From NCBI GenBank assembly GCA_022824005.1, contig JAJEBG010000016.1:62001-126000 (forward strand): a stretch of 64,000 nt of DNA. Reading direction: 5' to 3'. This stretch comes from Paracoccaceae bacterium (GTDB lineage: Bacteria > Pseudomonadota > Alphaproteobacteria > Rhodobacterales > Rhodobacteraceae). Both the position numbers and the translations under genes were made by a program. The notes under the pieces are model-generated. The model did not search any database and was not told the DNA's origin. It worked only from the letters and a program-made list of their open reading frames with translations. Shown here piece by piece: positions 39,077-48,324 of the stretch; within the stretch, counting starts at the first letter, position 1; every line of letters starts with the position of its first letter.

Positions 39077-39835
39077 ATGAACCCAAGACTTGTATTTCGT
39101 CAACTTGTGATTGACTTAACGGCCGCTTTGAGTCTTTTGACGCGATTTCCCGTGACCTCACAAGAGGAATTTCAACACCATCGTGGGGCTTGGGCATGGC
39201 CGGTTATTGGTGCCGGGCTCGGCGCATTAGCAGGGATTCTTGCCGCCGTGAGCTTGGCTATGACTGAGAGTCCATCCATCGCGGCCATTGTTGGGCTTGC
39301 TAGTCTTGCCGTCATGACGGGATGTCTGCATGAAGATGGTTGGGCCGATAGTATGGACGGGCTATGGGGCGGCTCAAATATTGAGAGACGCATTAAAATC
39401 ATGCGCGACAGCCATATTGGTGCCTATGGTGCCACGGCATTGGTGGTCATTTTAATCTCTAAGTTTGCGATGATTTCTGCCATTGTGGCATCCATCAATC
39501 CTATCATCGTTTTTGCTGTCGTCGGTGCTCTTTCTCGAGCGATGATGCTTTTGGCGATACACATATTTCCATTGGCACGCCACGAAGGACTGGCGGCCAC
39601 TTGTGGTAAGCCCACTCGGGAAGTCACCCTGTGGGGCGGCACTCTTGCTATTCTCTTTTCGGTTCTGATGCTTGGTTGGCAAGCGGCGATCGTTATTGTC
39701 TTGATGGGTATCGTTGGCACGCTTTTTGGTTTTTGGGTCAAGCAAAAAATTGGCGGGCACACCGGAGATACATTGGGAGCAACACAACAAGTGGCAGAGT
39801 TGGCTGGCCTGTTAATGCTAGCGGCCTTGCATTAA
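39077..39835 (+). CDS. cobS: Adenosylcobinamide-GDP ribazoletransferase (cobalamin synthase)
   Basis: Integral membrane enzyme joining adenosylcobinamide-GDP to alpha-ribazole; 252 residues. Characteristic blocks are FLTRFPV-like SLLTRFPVTSQEEF, GCLHEDGWADSMDGLWGG with acidic metal ligands, MRDSHIGAYG, and GGHTGDTLGATQQVAELAG near the C-terminus. Multiple membrane helices are evident. The stop TAA shares the palindrome TTAA with the convergent carD stop. Confidence 0.96.
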   Translation: MNPRLVFRQLVIDLTAALSLLTRFPVTSQEEFQHHRGAWAWPVIGAGLGALAGILAAVSLAMTESPSIAAIVGLASLAVMTGCLHEDGWADSMDGLWGGSNIERRIKIMRDSHIGAYGATALVVILISKFAMISAIVASINPIIVFAVVGALSRAMMLLAIHIFPLARHEGLAATCGKPTREVTLWGGTLAILFSVLMLGWQAAIVIVLMGIVGTLFGFWVKQKIGGHTGDTLGATQQVAELAGLLMLAALH

Positions 39836-40347
39836 TGGCGCGTCGATGCCGCTCTTGACTTTTTGCGGGAGACAAGGATCGTTTGCATTTTCTCATTGGC
39901 ATCGTCTTGGCTGGTACCCGTCACGATGGCGACCTCTCGTCCCAATCTGTCAAAGGCTGACTCAAAGAGTTGCCGTTCAGAATAAGATTGTTCACGCTGC
40001 TCGTTATGACGGTGCAAATCGCGCACCACTTCTGCGATCTGAAGAATATCGCCCGAGTTAATCTTCTGATCATATTCCTGAGCCCGCCGCGACCACATCA
40101 ATTTTTTCTGAATGGCCTTACCCTTTAAGGTTGCCATGGCCTCTTGAACCTCATCCTTTGACGCCAGTTTTCGCATCCCGATGTCGCGAGCTCGTTGGGT
40201 TGGCACACAGAGGGTCAATTTATCGCGCTCAACGTAGATAACGAACATTTCAATATTTGCGCCATTGATTTCCTGATCTTCAATACGCCGAATCTTTCCC
40301 ACACCATGCGCCGGATACACAACATGTTCACCGACTCTAAAGTTCAT
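39832..40347 (-). CDS. CarD/CdnL-family transcription regulator
   Basis: RNA-polymerase-binding protein that stabilises open complexes, notably at rRNA promoters. It has 171 residues from ATG 40,347, five bases after AGGAG; an ATG at 40,371 would add 8 residues. The Tudor-like beta-binding domain is seen in FRVGEHVVYPAHGVGKIRRIE and LTLCVPTQRARDIGMRKL. The C-terminal helical domain has the conserved LMWSRRAQEYDQKINSGD. It is grouped with fdxA and the helicase, as in other alphaproteobacteria. Confidence 0.93.
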   Translation of the reverse strand: MNFRVGEHVVYPAHGVGKIRRIEDQEINGANIEMFVIYVERDKLTLCVPTQRARDIGMRKLASKDEVQEAMATLKGKAIQKKLMWSRRAQEYDQKINSGDILQIAEVVRDLHRHNEQREQSYSERQLFESAFDRLGREVAIVTGTSQDDANEKMQTILVSRKKSRAASTRH

Positions 40348-40444
40348 TCTGCTCCTGCGAACCATCTTCATTATTCCTTATTTTTTCGACGGGGGCCTAC
40401 CCAGCGATCCATGGTGTATTTCGAATTCATTCCCGCTGTATCTA

Positions 40445-40783
40445 TCATGTCCCCCCACCCGGTTTTTCTGAAAAATACTTTTTGAGTTTTTCTGTTTCGC
40501 CCTCGTGGCTCTCGGCATCTGGGGGTGGATCAATTTTTTCGTAAATGACCGGCCAAATTTCAGAATATTTGCGGTTAAACTCGACCCAAGTTTCCATCCC
40601 GGGTTCGGTATCGGGACGAATGGCATCGACAGGACATTCAGGCTCACATACACCACAATCAATGCACTCATCGGGGTGGATAACCAGCATATTCTCACCT
40701 TCATAGAAGCAGTCAACAGGACACACTTCAACGCAGTCGGTGTATTTACAAGCAATACAGCTATCTATCACGACATAGGTCAT
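40445..40783 (-). CDS. fdxA: 7Fe ferredoxin (3Fe-4S/4Fe-4S)
   Basis: Electron carrier, 112 residues. The N-terminal half holds both cluster motifs: [18 protein letters not shown] and [16 protein letters not shown]. The C-terminal half, with [13 protein letters not shown], is the FdxA-type extension. It precedes carD by 97 bases and follows the helicase gene by 183 bases. In many relatives an S4-domain RNA-binding gene lies in that latter gap; no such gene was seen. Confidence 0.95.
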   Translation of the reverse strand: MTYVVIDSCIACKYTDCVEVCPVDCFYEGENMLVIHPDECIDCGVCEPECPVDAIRPDTEPGMETWVEFNRKYSEIWPVIYEKIDPPPDAESHEGETEKLKKYFSEKPGGGT

Positions 40784-40966
40784 ATTGAGTCGAAACCAAA
40801 AGAAGAGGAGGTTGGTGAGTAGGTAACGGCTACGGCTTGTTCATTCAAGTTCTTATTCTCGATTATGGGTATGATGACAAGGCGTTTTCAACAGGATAAC
40901 CCATCAATGGATAGCAAGACATCCCCCAAAAGAGACAACTTTGTTGTTTCAAAGGCCAAAAGTCGG

Positions 40967-43726
40967 TTAAATTCGTTCTTTCAATTCTGCTAACACCGCG
41001 AAGGGACTATCTGGATCCGAGGCATTTTTCTCCGGACTTGACTCGTACGTCTTCGCTTTTCCCATCCCGAATTTGCTTTTTTTCTTCAGTTTCTTTTGAG
41101 AGGATTTAATCCTCTTAATTGGAGAGGAGGGCTCTGTGGGAGATGAAATTCTTGAATCACGGCTCTTGCTAGCATCAAATGCTTGTTTTTTTGCCTTATG
41201 TCGCCAAAAAAACGTATAGGTGATCTCTTTGGCATCTGACAAAGTATCAGATGTTGTGGACGGCCGGTCGTCATCATCGATTTTATGGCTCCGAGACTCA
41301 ACCTCTAATTCCACCACCGAGGATTTGCTCTCTGACTGATTAGTTTTGCTGCGCTCACCTCTCTTCACACGGTATCCCAACCCCTTCAAAAGATCGGCAA
41401 ACCCTTCCGCCGACAAACCGCAAATTGATAACATTTCAGCACTAGCTTCAAATCCAACTCGACCATCTTGCTCCCGGAGAAGATTTGACAATCGGTCGAG
41501 CATATCAATGCGGATTGAGCGGCTCCCAACCCTATAATATCCGACGACGGGATAGTAATCGGGGTGAAGGTCGGGGGCAGTTTTTATGGTCACCAAGCCA
41601 GGCGGCGGCGCGGGAGGGATTTCTTCCAAACCTTCCCTTAGAGACCATAGAAGAAGCCTCAAACGGGTCGCCTCCGGTTTCAGCGCCGAGAAAACAAATA
41701 TTGCGTGCTGTCCAAAGCGAACACCGTGCGCACGCAGTAGCTTTCGTGAGTCCTGCGGCAATGACTTGAGGTCATCGGCGATCTTTGACCTTAGAATCAC
41801 GCCAAAAGATTCATAAATCTGGTAGGCCACTCCTCTCGCCAAACCAAAGATCGTGGGGTCTTCCTTGAGTTGAAGAAGAGCGGCGCAGTGCGTTGAGATT
41901 TTTTGTTGAACGTAGGCTTGCAAGCGACGTTCAATTTGTTGCCTCGACTCTTGAGTGACTTCATCATCGACAAAAATTTCGATATTGGGCTCGTAGGGGT
42001 TGACCCCCACCACCAATTTGCCAACGGCATGCTCACCCCACATGATTCCACCTTGATCGGTCAACCCGATTTCCTTGTCAGGTGCGTTGTAGAGACGTCG
42101 CGCCCGCCTCGACAATTCAGCTGTCAGTGTGTTGGCACTAGCTTGCCTCAGAGTCTTCGCTTCCATGTTCGAGTTAGATTTATCAGGTGTAAATTGGAAA
42201 CCGTTAATCTTGCCGACACGCTCGCCTTCGACGGTGAGTATACCCTCTCCATCTAAGTCCGCCAAAAGATTATCCTCCCCTTTCAGTCGCGCCATTAAGA
42301 CACCCATTCTCCGGTCAACGAACCGACGCGTCAGTCCGTGATGGAGGGCGTCAGAGATTTTGTCTTCAACAGAGCGTGCCCGCTCTTGCCAATATCGCGA
42401 GTCGTCTAACCAATTTGACCGTTGTGACAGATATGTCCAAGTGCGCACAAAGGCAATCCGCCTTGACAGTAAATCGACATCACCATCAATGCGGTCCACC
42501 TTGCCGATCTGTTGTTCTAACCAATCCCCGGGTATGTGGCCCAAGTCCTGAATAAAACAATAGAGTTTTGATAGCAATTCTGTGTGAACCTGCAAAGATA
42601 TTTTTCGATAATCCGGTATTTGACAGACATCCCAAAGCAATCGTATGTCAAGAGGGTTTTGAGCTCGATTGCGAATATCCGTTAAACTCGCCATATGGTG
42701 TAAAGCCAAGAGGTCATCAGACTCTCGTGCCCTCACAAGTATCGGGTTGTCGCTCGGTAACCGAAGCGTCTCTAGGAGGCCATCGAGTGATCTGAAAGAC
42801 AAATTATCGTTGCGCCACTGAAGTTGCTTGAGGGGCCGAAAGCGGCCTTTTTCCACCGATGAGGCGAGGAGTGGATCAAGCGGCTCAACATCAGCGGTCA
42901 CGCCAAAACTACCTGAAGAAAGATATCGACCCGCCCGACCGGCAATCTGTCCGATTTCATGCGGCCATAATGGTCGCATCCGTCGGCCATCAAATTTGGT
43001 CAGTCCAGCAAACGCCACATGATCAATATCAAGATTGAGTCCCATACCAATGGCATCAGTCGCGACGAGGACCTCAACATCGCCACTTTGGTAGAGTTCA
43101 ACTTGTGCGTTGCGGGTTCGGGGACTGAGTGCCCCTAGCACCACCGCCGCGCCGCCTCTTCTTTGTCTAATCGCTTCCGCCATAGCATAAACATCTTCCA
43201 CCGAAAAACTGACGATGGCCGATCGCGGTTTGATACGCGAAAGTTTCTTGACCCCCGTATAGGTCAATTCCGACAATCGCTCACGGCGGACGAAATGGGC
43301 TTCGGGTACCAACGTCTGAATGGTTGCCCGCATTGTGTCCGAGCCTAGGAAGACGGTTTCCAGTCGCCCTCTCGCCGCCAAGAGATTCTTAGTGAAAACA
43401 TGACCACGCTCCGGGTCACCACAGAGTTGAATTTCGTCTATAGCAAGAAAATCAACACCAATGGACTGGGGCATGGCCTCGACTGTGCAAACCCAATAGC
43501 AAGTTTGCGGCGGCACAATTCGCTCTTCACCGGTAACCAAGGCCACCGACTGAGGGCCCCTTGCGATGCGAATACGATCATAAACCTCGCGCGCCAAGAG
43601 ACGCAGGGGCAATCCGATCACGCCGGATTGATATCCGAGCATTCGATCAATCGCATACCAAGTCTTGCCGGTGTTGGTGGGACCAAGGACAGCCGTCACC
43701 CGTCCCCGTTTCACATTAGATGTCAT
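40967..43726 (-). CDS. SUV3-like DExH RNA helicase
   Basis: Superfamily 2 helicase of 919 residues, homologous to mitochondrial SUV3. Motif I is GPTNTGKTWYAIDRM (about 15-29), motif II DEIQLCGDPERGH, then LVATDAIGMGLNLDIDHVAF and the motif VI IGQIAGRAGRY. The C-terminal third has GTKF-independent, lower-conservation sequence and ends with a basic, lysine/serine-rich tail. Presumably it acts in RNA turnover. The carD-fdxA-helicase block is an alphaproteobacterial signature. Confidence 0.92.
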   Translation of the reverse strand: MTSNVKRGRVTAVLGPTNTGKTWYAIDRMLGYQSGVIGLPLRLLAREVYDRIRIARGPQSVALVTGEERIVPPQTCYWVCTVEAMPQSIGVDFLAIDEIQLCGDPERGHVFTKNLLAARGRLETVFLGSDTMRATIQTLVPEAHFVRRERLSELTYTGVKKLSRIKPRSAIVSFSVEDVYAMAEAIRQRRGGAAVVLGALSPRTRNAQVELYQSGDVEVLVATDAIGMGLNLDIDHVAFAGLTKFDGRRMRPLWPHEIGQIAGRAGRYLSSGSFGVTADVEPLDPLLASSVEKGRFRPLKQLQWRNDNLSFRSLDGLLETLRLPSDNPILVRARESDDLLALHHMASLTDIRNRAQNPLDIRLLWDVCQIPDYRKISLQVHTELLSKLYCFIQDLGHIPGDWLEQQIGKVDRIDGDVDLLSRRIAFVRTWTYLSQRSNWLDDSRYWQERARSVEDKISDALHHGLTRRFVDRRMGVLMARLKGEDNLLADLDGEGILTVEGERVGKINGFQFTPDKSNSNMEAKTLRQASANTLTAELSRRARRLYNAPDKEIGLTDQGGIMWGEHAVGKLVVGVNPYEPNIEIFVDDEVTQESRQQIERRLQAYVQQKISTHCAALLQLKEDPTIFGLARGVAYQIYESFGVILRSKIADDLKSLPQDSRKLLRAHGVRFGQHAIFVFSALKPEATRLRLLLWSLREGLEEIPPAPPPGLVTIKTAPDLHPDYYPVVGYYRVGSRSIRIDMLDRLSNLLREQDGRVGFEASAEMLSICGLSAEGFADLLKGLGYRVKRGERSKTNQSESKSSVVELEVESRSHKIDDDDRPSTTSDTLSDAKEITYTFFWRHKAKKQAFDASKSRDSRISSPTEPSSPIKRIKSSQKKLKKKSKFGMGKAKTYESSPEKNASDPDSPFAVLAELKERI

Positions 43727-43738
43727 CGATAATAAACT

Positions 43739-44320
43739 TCAGATTGACTGCACGTTCAATTTTCTCTGTAAGCGACCAATGGCCTCGGCAAGACCATCAC
43801 GGTTGGGATGAAGGCGTTGGATATCCAAATACACTTTCAGCGCCGCCGAATTCTCACCGTATTTTTCCATGATCAATGCCAACCCATTCAACGCACCAAA
43901 ATGTCGCCCGTTCAATTGAAGTGTAGCGGCAATATCGGTGACCGACAATTCATACTTCTGCATCAAGTACCAAGCCGTCGCTCGTGCATTCCAGCCTTCG
44001 GCAAAATCAGGAGCTAGTTCTGTCAACATTGTAAAATCATTGACCGCCGCTTGATAGTTTTTTGTGATCATCGCGCTTCGGCCTCGCTGAAGTAGCAGAT
44101 TCAGTGCAGGAGAGCCTGAATCTGACCACAAATCAAGGATTTGCTTTTCGATCTGATTGGACATTTCTGGAGTCGCGGTTTGCAATTGCTCAAACAACCG
44201 GTCTTCTAAATTGATCTCCTGTGCGCTGATGTCATGACCATTCAACATTGCTATGGTCAACAACGTGACCGCTATCGTCACAATTGACCGCCTAAAATAA
44301 TCAACGCCCAACATTCTCAT
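43739..44320 (-). CDS. Periplasmic TPR-like protein
   Basis: A 193-residue protein with an N-terminal hydrophobic signal (IVTIAVTLLTIAMLNGHDISAQ). At least two tetratricopeptide-like units follow: SAMITKNYQAAVNDFTMLTELAPDFAEGWNARATAWYLM and YELSVTDIAATLQLNGRHFGALNGLALI. Proteins like this are widespread in alphaproteobacteria without a defined role. It is 12 bases upstream of the helicase gene on the same strand and probably co-transcribed with it. Confidence 0.83.
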   Translation of the reverse strand: MRMLGVDYFRRSIVTIAVTLLTIAMLNGHDISAQEINLEDRLFEQLQTATPEMSNQIEKQILDLWSDSGSPALNLLLQRGRSAMITKNYQAAVNDFTMLTELAPDFAEGWNARATAWYLMQKYELSVTDIAATLQLNGRHFGALNGLALIMEKYGENSAALKVYLDIQRLHPNRDGLAEAIGRLQRKLNVQSI

Positions 44321-44373
44321 CTCCCCGAGCGCAGGTTAAACATCATTCCAGAATATGCAACTGAGAAGACATC

Positions 44374-44658
44374 ATGACTGCTAAACTTCATGAAGCACTT
44401 GAAGCCCTTCAAGCATCACTCCCCAATGGATTCGATGGCTGCATCAATTTTGAAATTACCGACTTGGGTTGGCTCTTTGTCAATCCATCAGGAGTTCGTA
44501 TCGGCACCGGTGCGGCCGACTTGGTCTTGCGCGCCGACTCAGAGACTTTCGCGGCCATCATATCCGGCCAAAAGGATCCGGTCCATCTCTACTTCACCGG
44601 TCGATTACAAATTGAGGGCGACCTCAATCTCGCGATGCGGCTAGGACGGCAGTTGTGA
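44374..44658 (+). CDS. SCP2 sterol-transfer-like domain protein
   Basis: A 94-residue protein corresponding to a single SCP2 fold, a hydrophobic-ligand-binding domain. Supporting features are GFDGCINFEITDLGWLFVNPSGV, ADLVLRADSETFAAIISGQKDPVHLYFTGRLQIEGDLNLAMRLGR, which match the typical C-terminal pattern of SCP2 proteins. It is followed by a lysophospholipase-like gene whose GTG overlaps its stop by 4 bases, so the two proteins may act on the same lipids. Confidence 0.85.
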   Translation: MTAKLHEALEALQASLPNGFDGCINFEITDLGWLFVNPSGVRIGTGAADLVLRADSETFAAIISGQKDPVHLYFTGRLQIEGDLNLAMRLGRQL

Positions 44659-45569
44659 CCCCCCTCCAAACGGCACCTTTCTTTGCCAAAAGTAAGGGTC
44701 ATCGCTCGTATTGGATTAAGACTCGCGACCAAAAGCGCCTTCGGCTTGTCACTTGGCCGCAAGGCCAGCGGGGCACGGTACTTCTCTTCAATGGACGGAC
44801 GGAATATTGCGAAAAATTCATTCATGTGGCGGCTGAATATTGTCGCCATGGTTACGCATTTTTGACATTTGATTGGCGTGGGCAAGGGTTATCTGATCGA
44901 CCGTCGGATGATCGAACATTATGTCACGTCAATGACTTTGTTGACTTTCAACTCGATGTCGAGGCCGTGCAACAGGCGCTGGATGCGTTGCATTTGCCCC
45001 AACCGGTTTATCTTCTTGCACACTCAATGGGTGGATGTATCGCTTTGCGGGCACTCTATCAAAATCTGCGCGTCCGCGCCGTCCATTTTGCCTCACCGAT
45101 GTGGGGAATCAAGATGAACAAACTCAGCCATGTTTTGGTTCAACTTTTTTGTCGTACTTTGAGCCGAATGGGCTTCCAGATGCCTCATTTCCCTAATCCT
45201 ATTTCGCAACAGCAATACAACCGCCTCACCTCCGATTCGGACATGCTTAAAATGATTAATCAACAAGTGACCGAACGTCCTGACCTTTATGTGGGCGGGC
45301 CTTCAATGGGTTGGCTCGACGCGGCGCTCCGAGAATGCAGGAATCTAGCGGCTATTAATGAGCCTCCTCAATGCCCAACATTGATCTCCGTCGGCGAACA
45401 CGAAAAGATCGTTGACATCACCGCCATCCGCCGCTGCCATCGTCGCTGGCCCCAATCCGAACTCGACATTGTGGGCGGGGCTCTCCACGAGTTGATGATG
45501 GAGCGCCCAGAAATTCGACAGAAATTCTTGACTCGGAGTCTCAATTTTTTCTTGTCACAAGGCCCCTAG
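44655..45569 (+). CDS. Alpha/beta hydrolase, lysophospholipase L2-like
   Basis: Serine hydrolase of 304 residues resembling PldB and monoacylglycerol lipases. The oxyanion region LLFNGRTEYCEKF, the TFDWRGQGLSDR block, the nucleophile elbow AHSMGGCIA, and a late GGALHEL with a histidine complete the likely catalytic machinery. Start is GTG 44,655, overlapping the SCP2-like stop. It probably acts on lysophospholipids or acylglycerols, inferred from the family. Confidence 0.88.
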   Translation: MTPLQTAPFFAKSKGHRSYWIKTRDQKRLRLVTWPQGQRGTVLLFNGRTEYCEKFIHVAAEYCRHGYAFLTFDWRGQGLSDRPSDDRTLCHVNDFVDFQLDVEAVQQALDALHLPQPVYLLAHSMGGCIALRALYQNLRVRAVHFASPMWGIKMNKLSHVLVQLFCRTLSRMGFQMPHFPNPISQQQYNRLTSDSDMLKMINQQVTERPDLYVGGPSMGWLDAALRECRNLAAINEPPQCPTLISVGEHEKIVDITAIRRCHRRWPQSELDIVGGALHELMMERPEIRQKFLTRSLNFFLSQGP

Positions 45570-45623
45570 CCTAAACTTTGGGTTCTTAGACAAACCATCG
45601 ACATTAATCACCGTGCGTTATGA

Positions 45624-45656
45624 CCCCGTGTCGCCGAAGACTCGGGCTCTTTTTTG
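45624..45656 (+). terminator. Possible weak terminator after the hydrolase gene
   Basis: A short hairpin CCGA / TCGG (45,634-45,645) flanked by CCCG / CGGG is followed by CTCTTTTTTG. The stem is short, so Rho-independent activity is uncertain. It lies about 60 bases downstream of the stop. Confidence 0.35.
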
Positions 45657-45803
45657 CCAAACCGTCAGGCGGCTATTGTTATTGATTCGGCCGATTGGAT
45701 GGACATCCTGATAGTTAAATCTTGACCAAAATGATCGTGTCTTTGGGGTTATCTCAAACTGGCGACACCTTCGGCGGGCACTCCCAATTCAACCCCTTTC
45801 GTT

Positions 45804-46631
45804 TCACCTTTGCGACCAAGCGAGTCTCTTCAGTGCCTTTTCGTGTATGGCTGCGTTGGCAGCGGCCAAAATCTGGCCCCCATGATGGGCACTTTCCCCT
45901 TCCCAATCAGTCACAACACCACCCGCCGCCGTCATGACAGCTATCGGAGCATGTACATCGTAAGGTTGAAGCCCCGCTTCAATCACAAGATCAATTTGGC
46001 CTAACGCTAACAGCGCGTAAGCATAACAATCAATTCCGTATCGCGTGAGATGAACATGTTTTGACACTCGCTCAAATGCGCATTTTTCTGCCTCGGAACC
46101 GATTTCTGGCATGGTCGAAAAGAGGAGAGAATCTTCCAGTCTCAATGTTTCACGAGTCTTGAGTGGCCGAGTTTGGGTACCGACTCCCTGCATAAGAGAA
46201 CGGCCAAATCCGCCTTCAAAACGTTCCCCAATATAGGGCTGGTCGATGATGCCATAGAGGGGTCCATCATCATCGGAAACTGAGATCAACACGCCCCAAA
46301 CTGGCGTGCCACAAACAAAGGAACGGGTGCCATCAATCGGATCTAGAACCCACACTAAACCCGACCGGCCTTCAATAGCGTCAAATTCCTCACCTAAAAT
46401 GCCATCGTTGGGCCGCCTTCTGGATAGAACTTCACGCATCCGTCTCTCACAATCCCTATCGGCCTCGGTCACTGGATCCCAACCTTCAGCCGCCTTGTTC
46501 TCTGCTCTCAGCGTCTCCGAACGAAAATGTTCAAGCGTGGCCTCTCTTGCGACATCTGAGAGATGCCTCGCGACGTCAATCAGTTCTGTTTCGAGAGTTT
46601 CATCTAATCGCCGCATCGCCTTTGGCTCCAT
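45804..46631 (-). CDS. hisN: Inositol-monophosphatase family phosphatase, probably histidinol-phosphatase
   Basis: Mg2+-dependent phosphatase, 275 residues from ATG 46,631 (longer starts are open). The metal-binding motifs are EEFDAIEG with Glu, WVLDPIDGTRSFVCG and a C-terminal YDVHAPIAVMTAAGG. The FVCG-TPVWG variation around the DPIDGTRSF motif is typical of alphaproteobacterial HisN, the last-but-one step of histidine synthesis. Inositol or other sugar phosphates remain possible. It stands alone, convergent with the hydrolase gene. Confidence 0.83.
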   Translation of the reverse strand: MEPKAMRRLDETLETELIDVARHLSDVAREATLEHFRSETLRAENKAAEGWDPVTEADRDCERRMREVLSRRRPNDGILGEEFDAIEGRSGLVWVLDPIDGTRSFVCGTPVWGVLISVSDDDGPLYGIIDQPYIGERFEGGFGRSLMQGVGTQTRPLKTRETLRLEDSLLFSTMPEIGSEAEKCAFERVSKHVHLTRYGIDCYAYALLALGQIDLVIEAGLQPYDVHAPIAVMTAAGGVVTDWEGESAHHGGQILAAANAAIHEKALKRLAWSQR

Positions 46632-46710
46632 TGTCAAATCCAAAATCCCTTTATTGTGTTGATATTGACGATTCAGCAACCTGAATTCATCAATCAAACC
46701 CTATGACAAT

Positions 46711-46845
46711 ATGTCATTCCTTCGCAAACCTAACGAGATGAACCCCCGTAGTGTGGCCGCCGGCATCGTATTCAAGGGAGATGGCCTTATTTTTATTGAC
46801 AGGTTGGGGAGCGACATCTTGAGCCAATGTAAATTTCTGCCTTGA
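46711..46845 (+). CDS. Possible 44-residue small protein
   Basis: A short frame ATG 46,711 to TGA 46,845 encodes MSFLRKPNEMNPRSVAAG followed by IVFKGDGLIFIDRLG. The latter looks faintly like the first strand of a Nudix hydrolase, but the protein stops long before the Nudix box. No ribosome-binding site is evident. It may be chance or the remnant of a lost gene between hisN and the Bax-inhibitor gene. Confidence 0.2.
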   Translation: MSFLRKPNEMNPRSVAAGIVFKGDGLIFIDRLGSDILSQCKFLP

Positions 46846-46916
46846 AAATACCCTCGCCTCACTCCATATTAATGGTGTCAAACAAATCCAATTTCGAATT
46901 CCTAGCGGAGGTTAAG

Positions 46917-47639
46917 ATGGACTTAAGGCAAACAGTCGTGCGCGGAGCGACCCGCACTGACAATGCACTTATTGATGCCGGGCTTCGTGCTCATATGAAT
47001 AAGGTTTATGGGATGATGTCGGGGGCGATGCTGATCACCGGAGTGGTCGCGTTCCTCGTTGGTCAAAACACACAACTTCTCTCATTGATTTTCAGCACCC
47101 CACTTCAATGGGTTGTGATGCTAGCCCCACTTGGTGTCGTCTTTTTGTTGGCGGCTCGAATCAACAAAATGTCAATGGCATCGGCTCAGTCTGTCTTTTG
47201 GGGATTTTCTGGGTTGATGGGATTATCAATCTCCTACATCTTTGCGGTATACACAGGATTTTCTATCGCACAGACATTTCTGATCACCTCCATCGCTTTT
47301 GCGGGTCTGAGCCTTTTTGGATATACAACCAAGAAAGACCTGAGTGGTTGGGGTTCGTTCTTGGTGATGGGGCTGATTGGCATTATTGCCGCCGCTATCA
47401 TCAATATTTTTCTTGGCTCGCCCGCTTTGGCTTTTGCGATTTCAGTGATCGGGGTTTTGGTGTTTGCCGGACTGACGGCTTACGATACGCAAAACATCAA
47501 GAATACTTATTTGCAGATGGCCCATTCTGGCAATTCTGAATGGCTCGGGAAGGCGGCATTGATGGGAGCATTGAGCTTATATCTCAATTTCCTGAACATG
47601 TTCCTCTTGCTGCTCGCCTTATTTGGCCAACGTGAGTAA
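46917..47639 (+). CDS. Bax inhibitor-1 family membrane protein (YbhL/YccA type)
   Basis: Polytopic inner-membrane protein, 240 residues from ATG 46,917, preceded by GGAGG. Seven hydrophobic segments are present. The family signatures are MNKVYGMMSGAMLITG, the GLTAYDTQNIKNTY motif with the conserved aspartate, and ALSLYLNFLNMFLLLL at the C-terminus. Bacterial members act as pH-sensitive calcium leak proteins or interact with FtsH. A strong terminator follows 20 bases downstream. Confidence 0.95.
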   Translation: MDLRQTVVRGATRTDNALIDAGLRAHMNKVYGMMSGAMLITGVVAFLVGQNTQLLSLIFSTPLQWVVMLAPLGVVFLLAARINKMSMASAQSVFWGFSGLMGLSISYIFAVYTGFSIAQTFLITSIAFAGLSLFGYTTKKDLSGWGSFLVMGLIGIIAAAIINIFLGSPALAFAISVIGVLVFAGLTAYDTQNIKNTYLQMAHSGNSEWLGKAALMGALSLYLNFLNMFLLLLALFGQRE

Positions 47640-47660
47640 ACACACATTATTGAACCAACA

Positions 47661-47687
47661 ACGGCCGCTTCACGCGGCCGTTTTTTT
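47661..47687 (+). terminator. Rho-independent terminator of the Bax-inhibitor gene
   Basis: A perfect 8-base-pair stem ACGGCCGC / GCGGCCGT with a 5-base loop is followed by seven T residues. It is directed with the upstream plus-strand gene. On the minus strand no T-run follows, so it would not serve rpmG. Confidence 0.9.
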
Positions 47688-47715
47688 ATCAGTCAGATAA
47701 AGTATGCTTATCCCC

Positions 47716-47883
47716 TTACTTGATTTTACCTTCCTTATACTCGACATGTTTGCGCGCCACTGGGTCATATTTGCGCACCGTCATTTTGTCTGTCATCGTG
47801 CGGGCGTTCTTGCGTGTCACATAGAAGTGTCCAGTCCCCGCGGTCGAATTCAGTCGGATTTTTATTGTCGCTGGCTTGGCCAT
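47716..47883 (-). CDS. rpmG: 50S ribosomal protein L33
   Basis: A 55-residue ribosomal protein translated from ATG 47,883. It reads [18 protein letters not shown], then [29 protein letters not shown] and a final KIK. This matches the proteobacterial L33 pattern. It is the zinc-free form, lacking the CxxC pairs. It stands alone with its own likely promoter at 47,946-47,974. Confidence 0.95.
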   Translation of the reverse strand: MAKPATIKIRLNSTAGTGHFYVTRKNARTMTDKMTVRKYDPVARKHVEYKEGKIK

Positions 47884-47945
47884 TTCCTTCCCTCACTCAT
47901 GACTATAGATCGTATCCGACCCGATAGATTTCGGAATAAAGAGAT

Positions 47946-47974
47946 TTTTTATCTGCTTTAGTGTGGAGTGTCAA
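47946..47974 (-). promoter_or_regulatory. Probable sigma70 promoter of rpmG
   Basis: On the minus strand TTGACA (47,969-47,974) is separated by 17 bases from TAAAAA (47,946-47,951). The -35 is consensus, and the -10 matches four of six positions. It lies about 60 bases upstream of the rpmG start. Confidence 0.5.
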
Positions 47975-47983
47975 ATCTTTGGC

Positions 47984-48324
47984 TTTACTTGTGAAAGGCG
48001 TTGGGCTTGAAAACCAAGGGTCGGGGTACCGACCTCAAATTCACAAAATTTCTTATTTCGATGGATATGTCAATTTGGCTATCTTGGTTGGTTTTGTAGT
48101 GCGCGACAAAACCATTCCCAATATTTTGTGTTTTTGAACCCCTCACGGATTGATGCTGTGATCGCTGATGGGCGATTGAACCTTAAGACCGAGCTGCAAA
48201 CTCGCCATTCACACCGCTGAGAGACTCGAAACAAGCACCGTGGTATCTTGACCCTCAATCACTCTCAAAACCCAAATCCACTGCAACTAAATGGGTTATT
48301 TTTTGTGCAATCGATGCGCTTTCA
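47984..48324. other. Interval between rpmG promoter and rnpB, no gene seen
   Basis: About 340 bases without a supported gene. A perfect hairpin GGTCGG-GGTA-CCGACC lies at 48,019-48,034 without a T-run. Near 48,264-48,300 AACCCA...TGGGTTTT on the minus strand might help terminate rnpB transcription, but it is weak. Confidence 0.4.
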
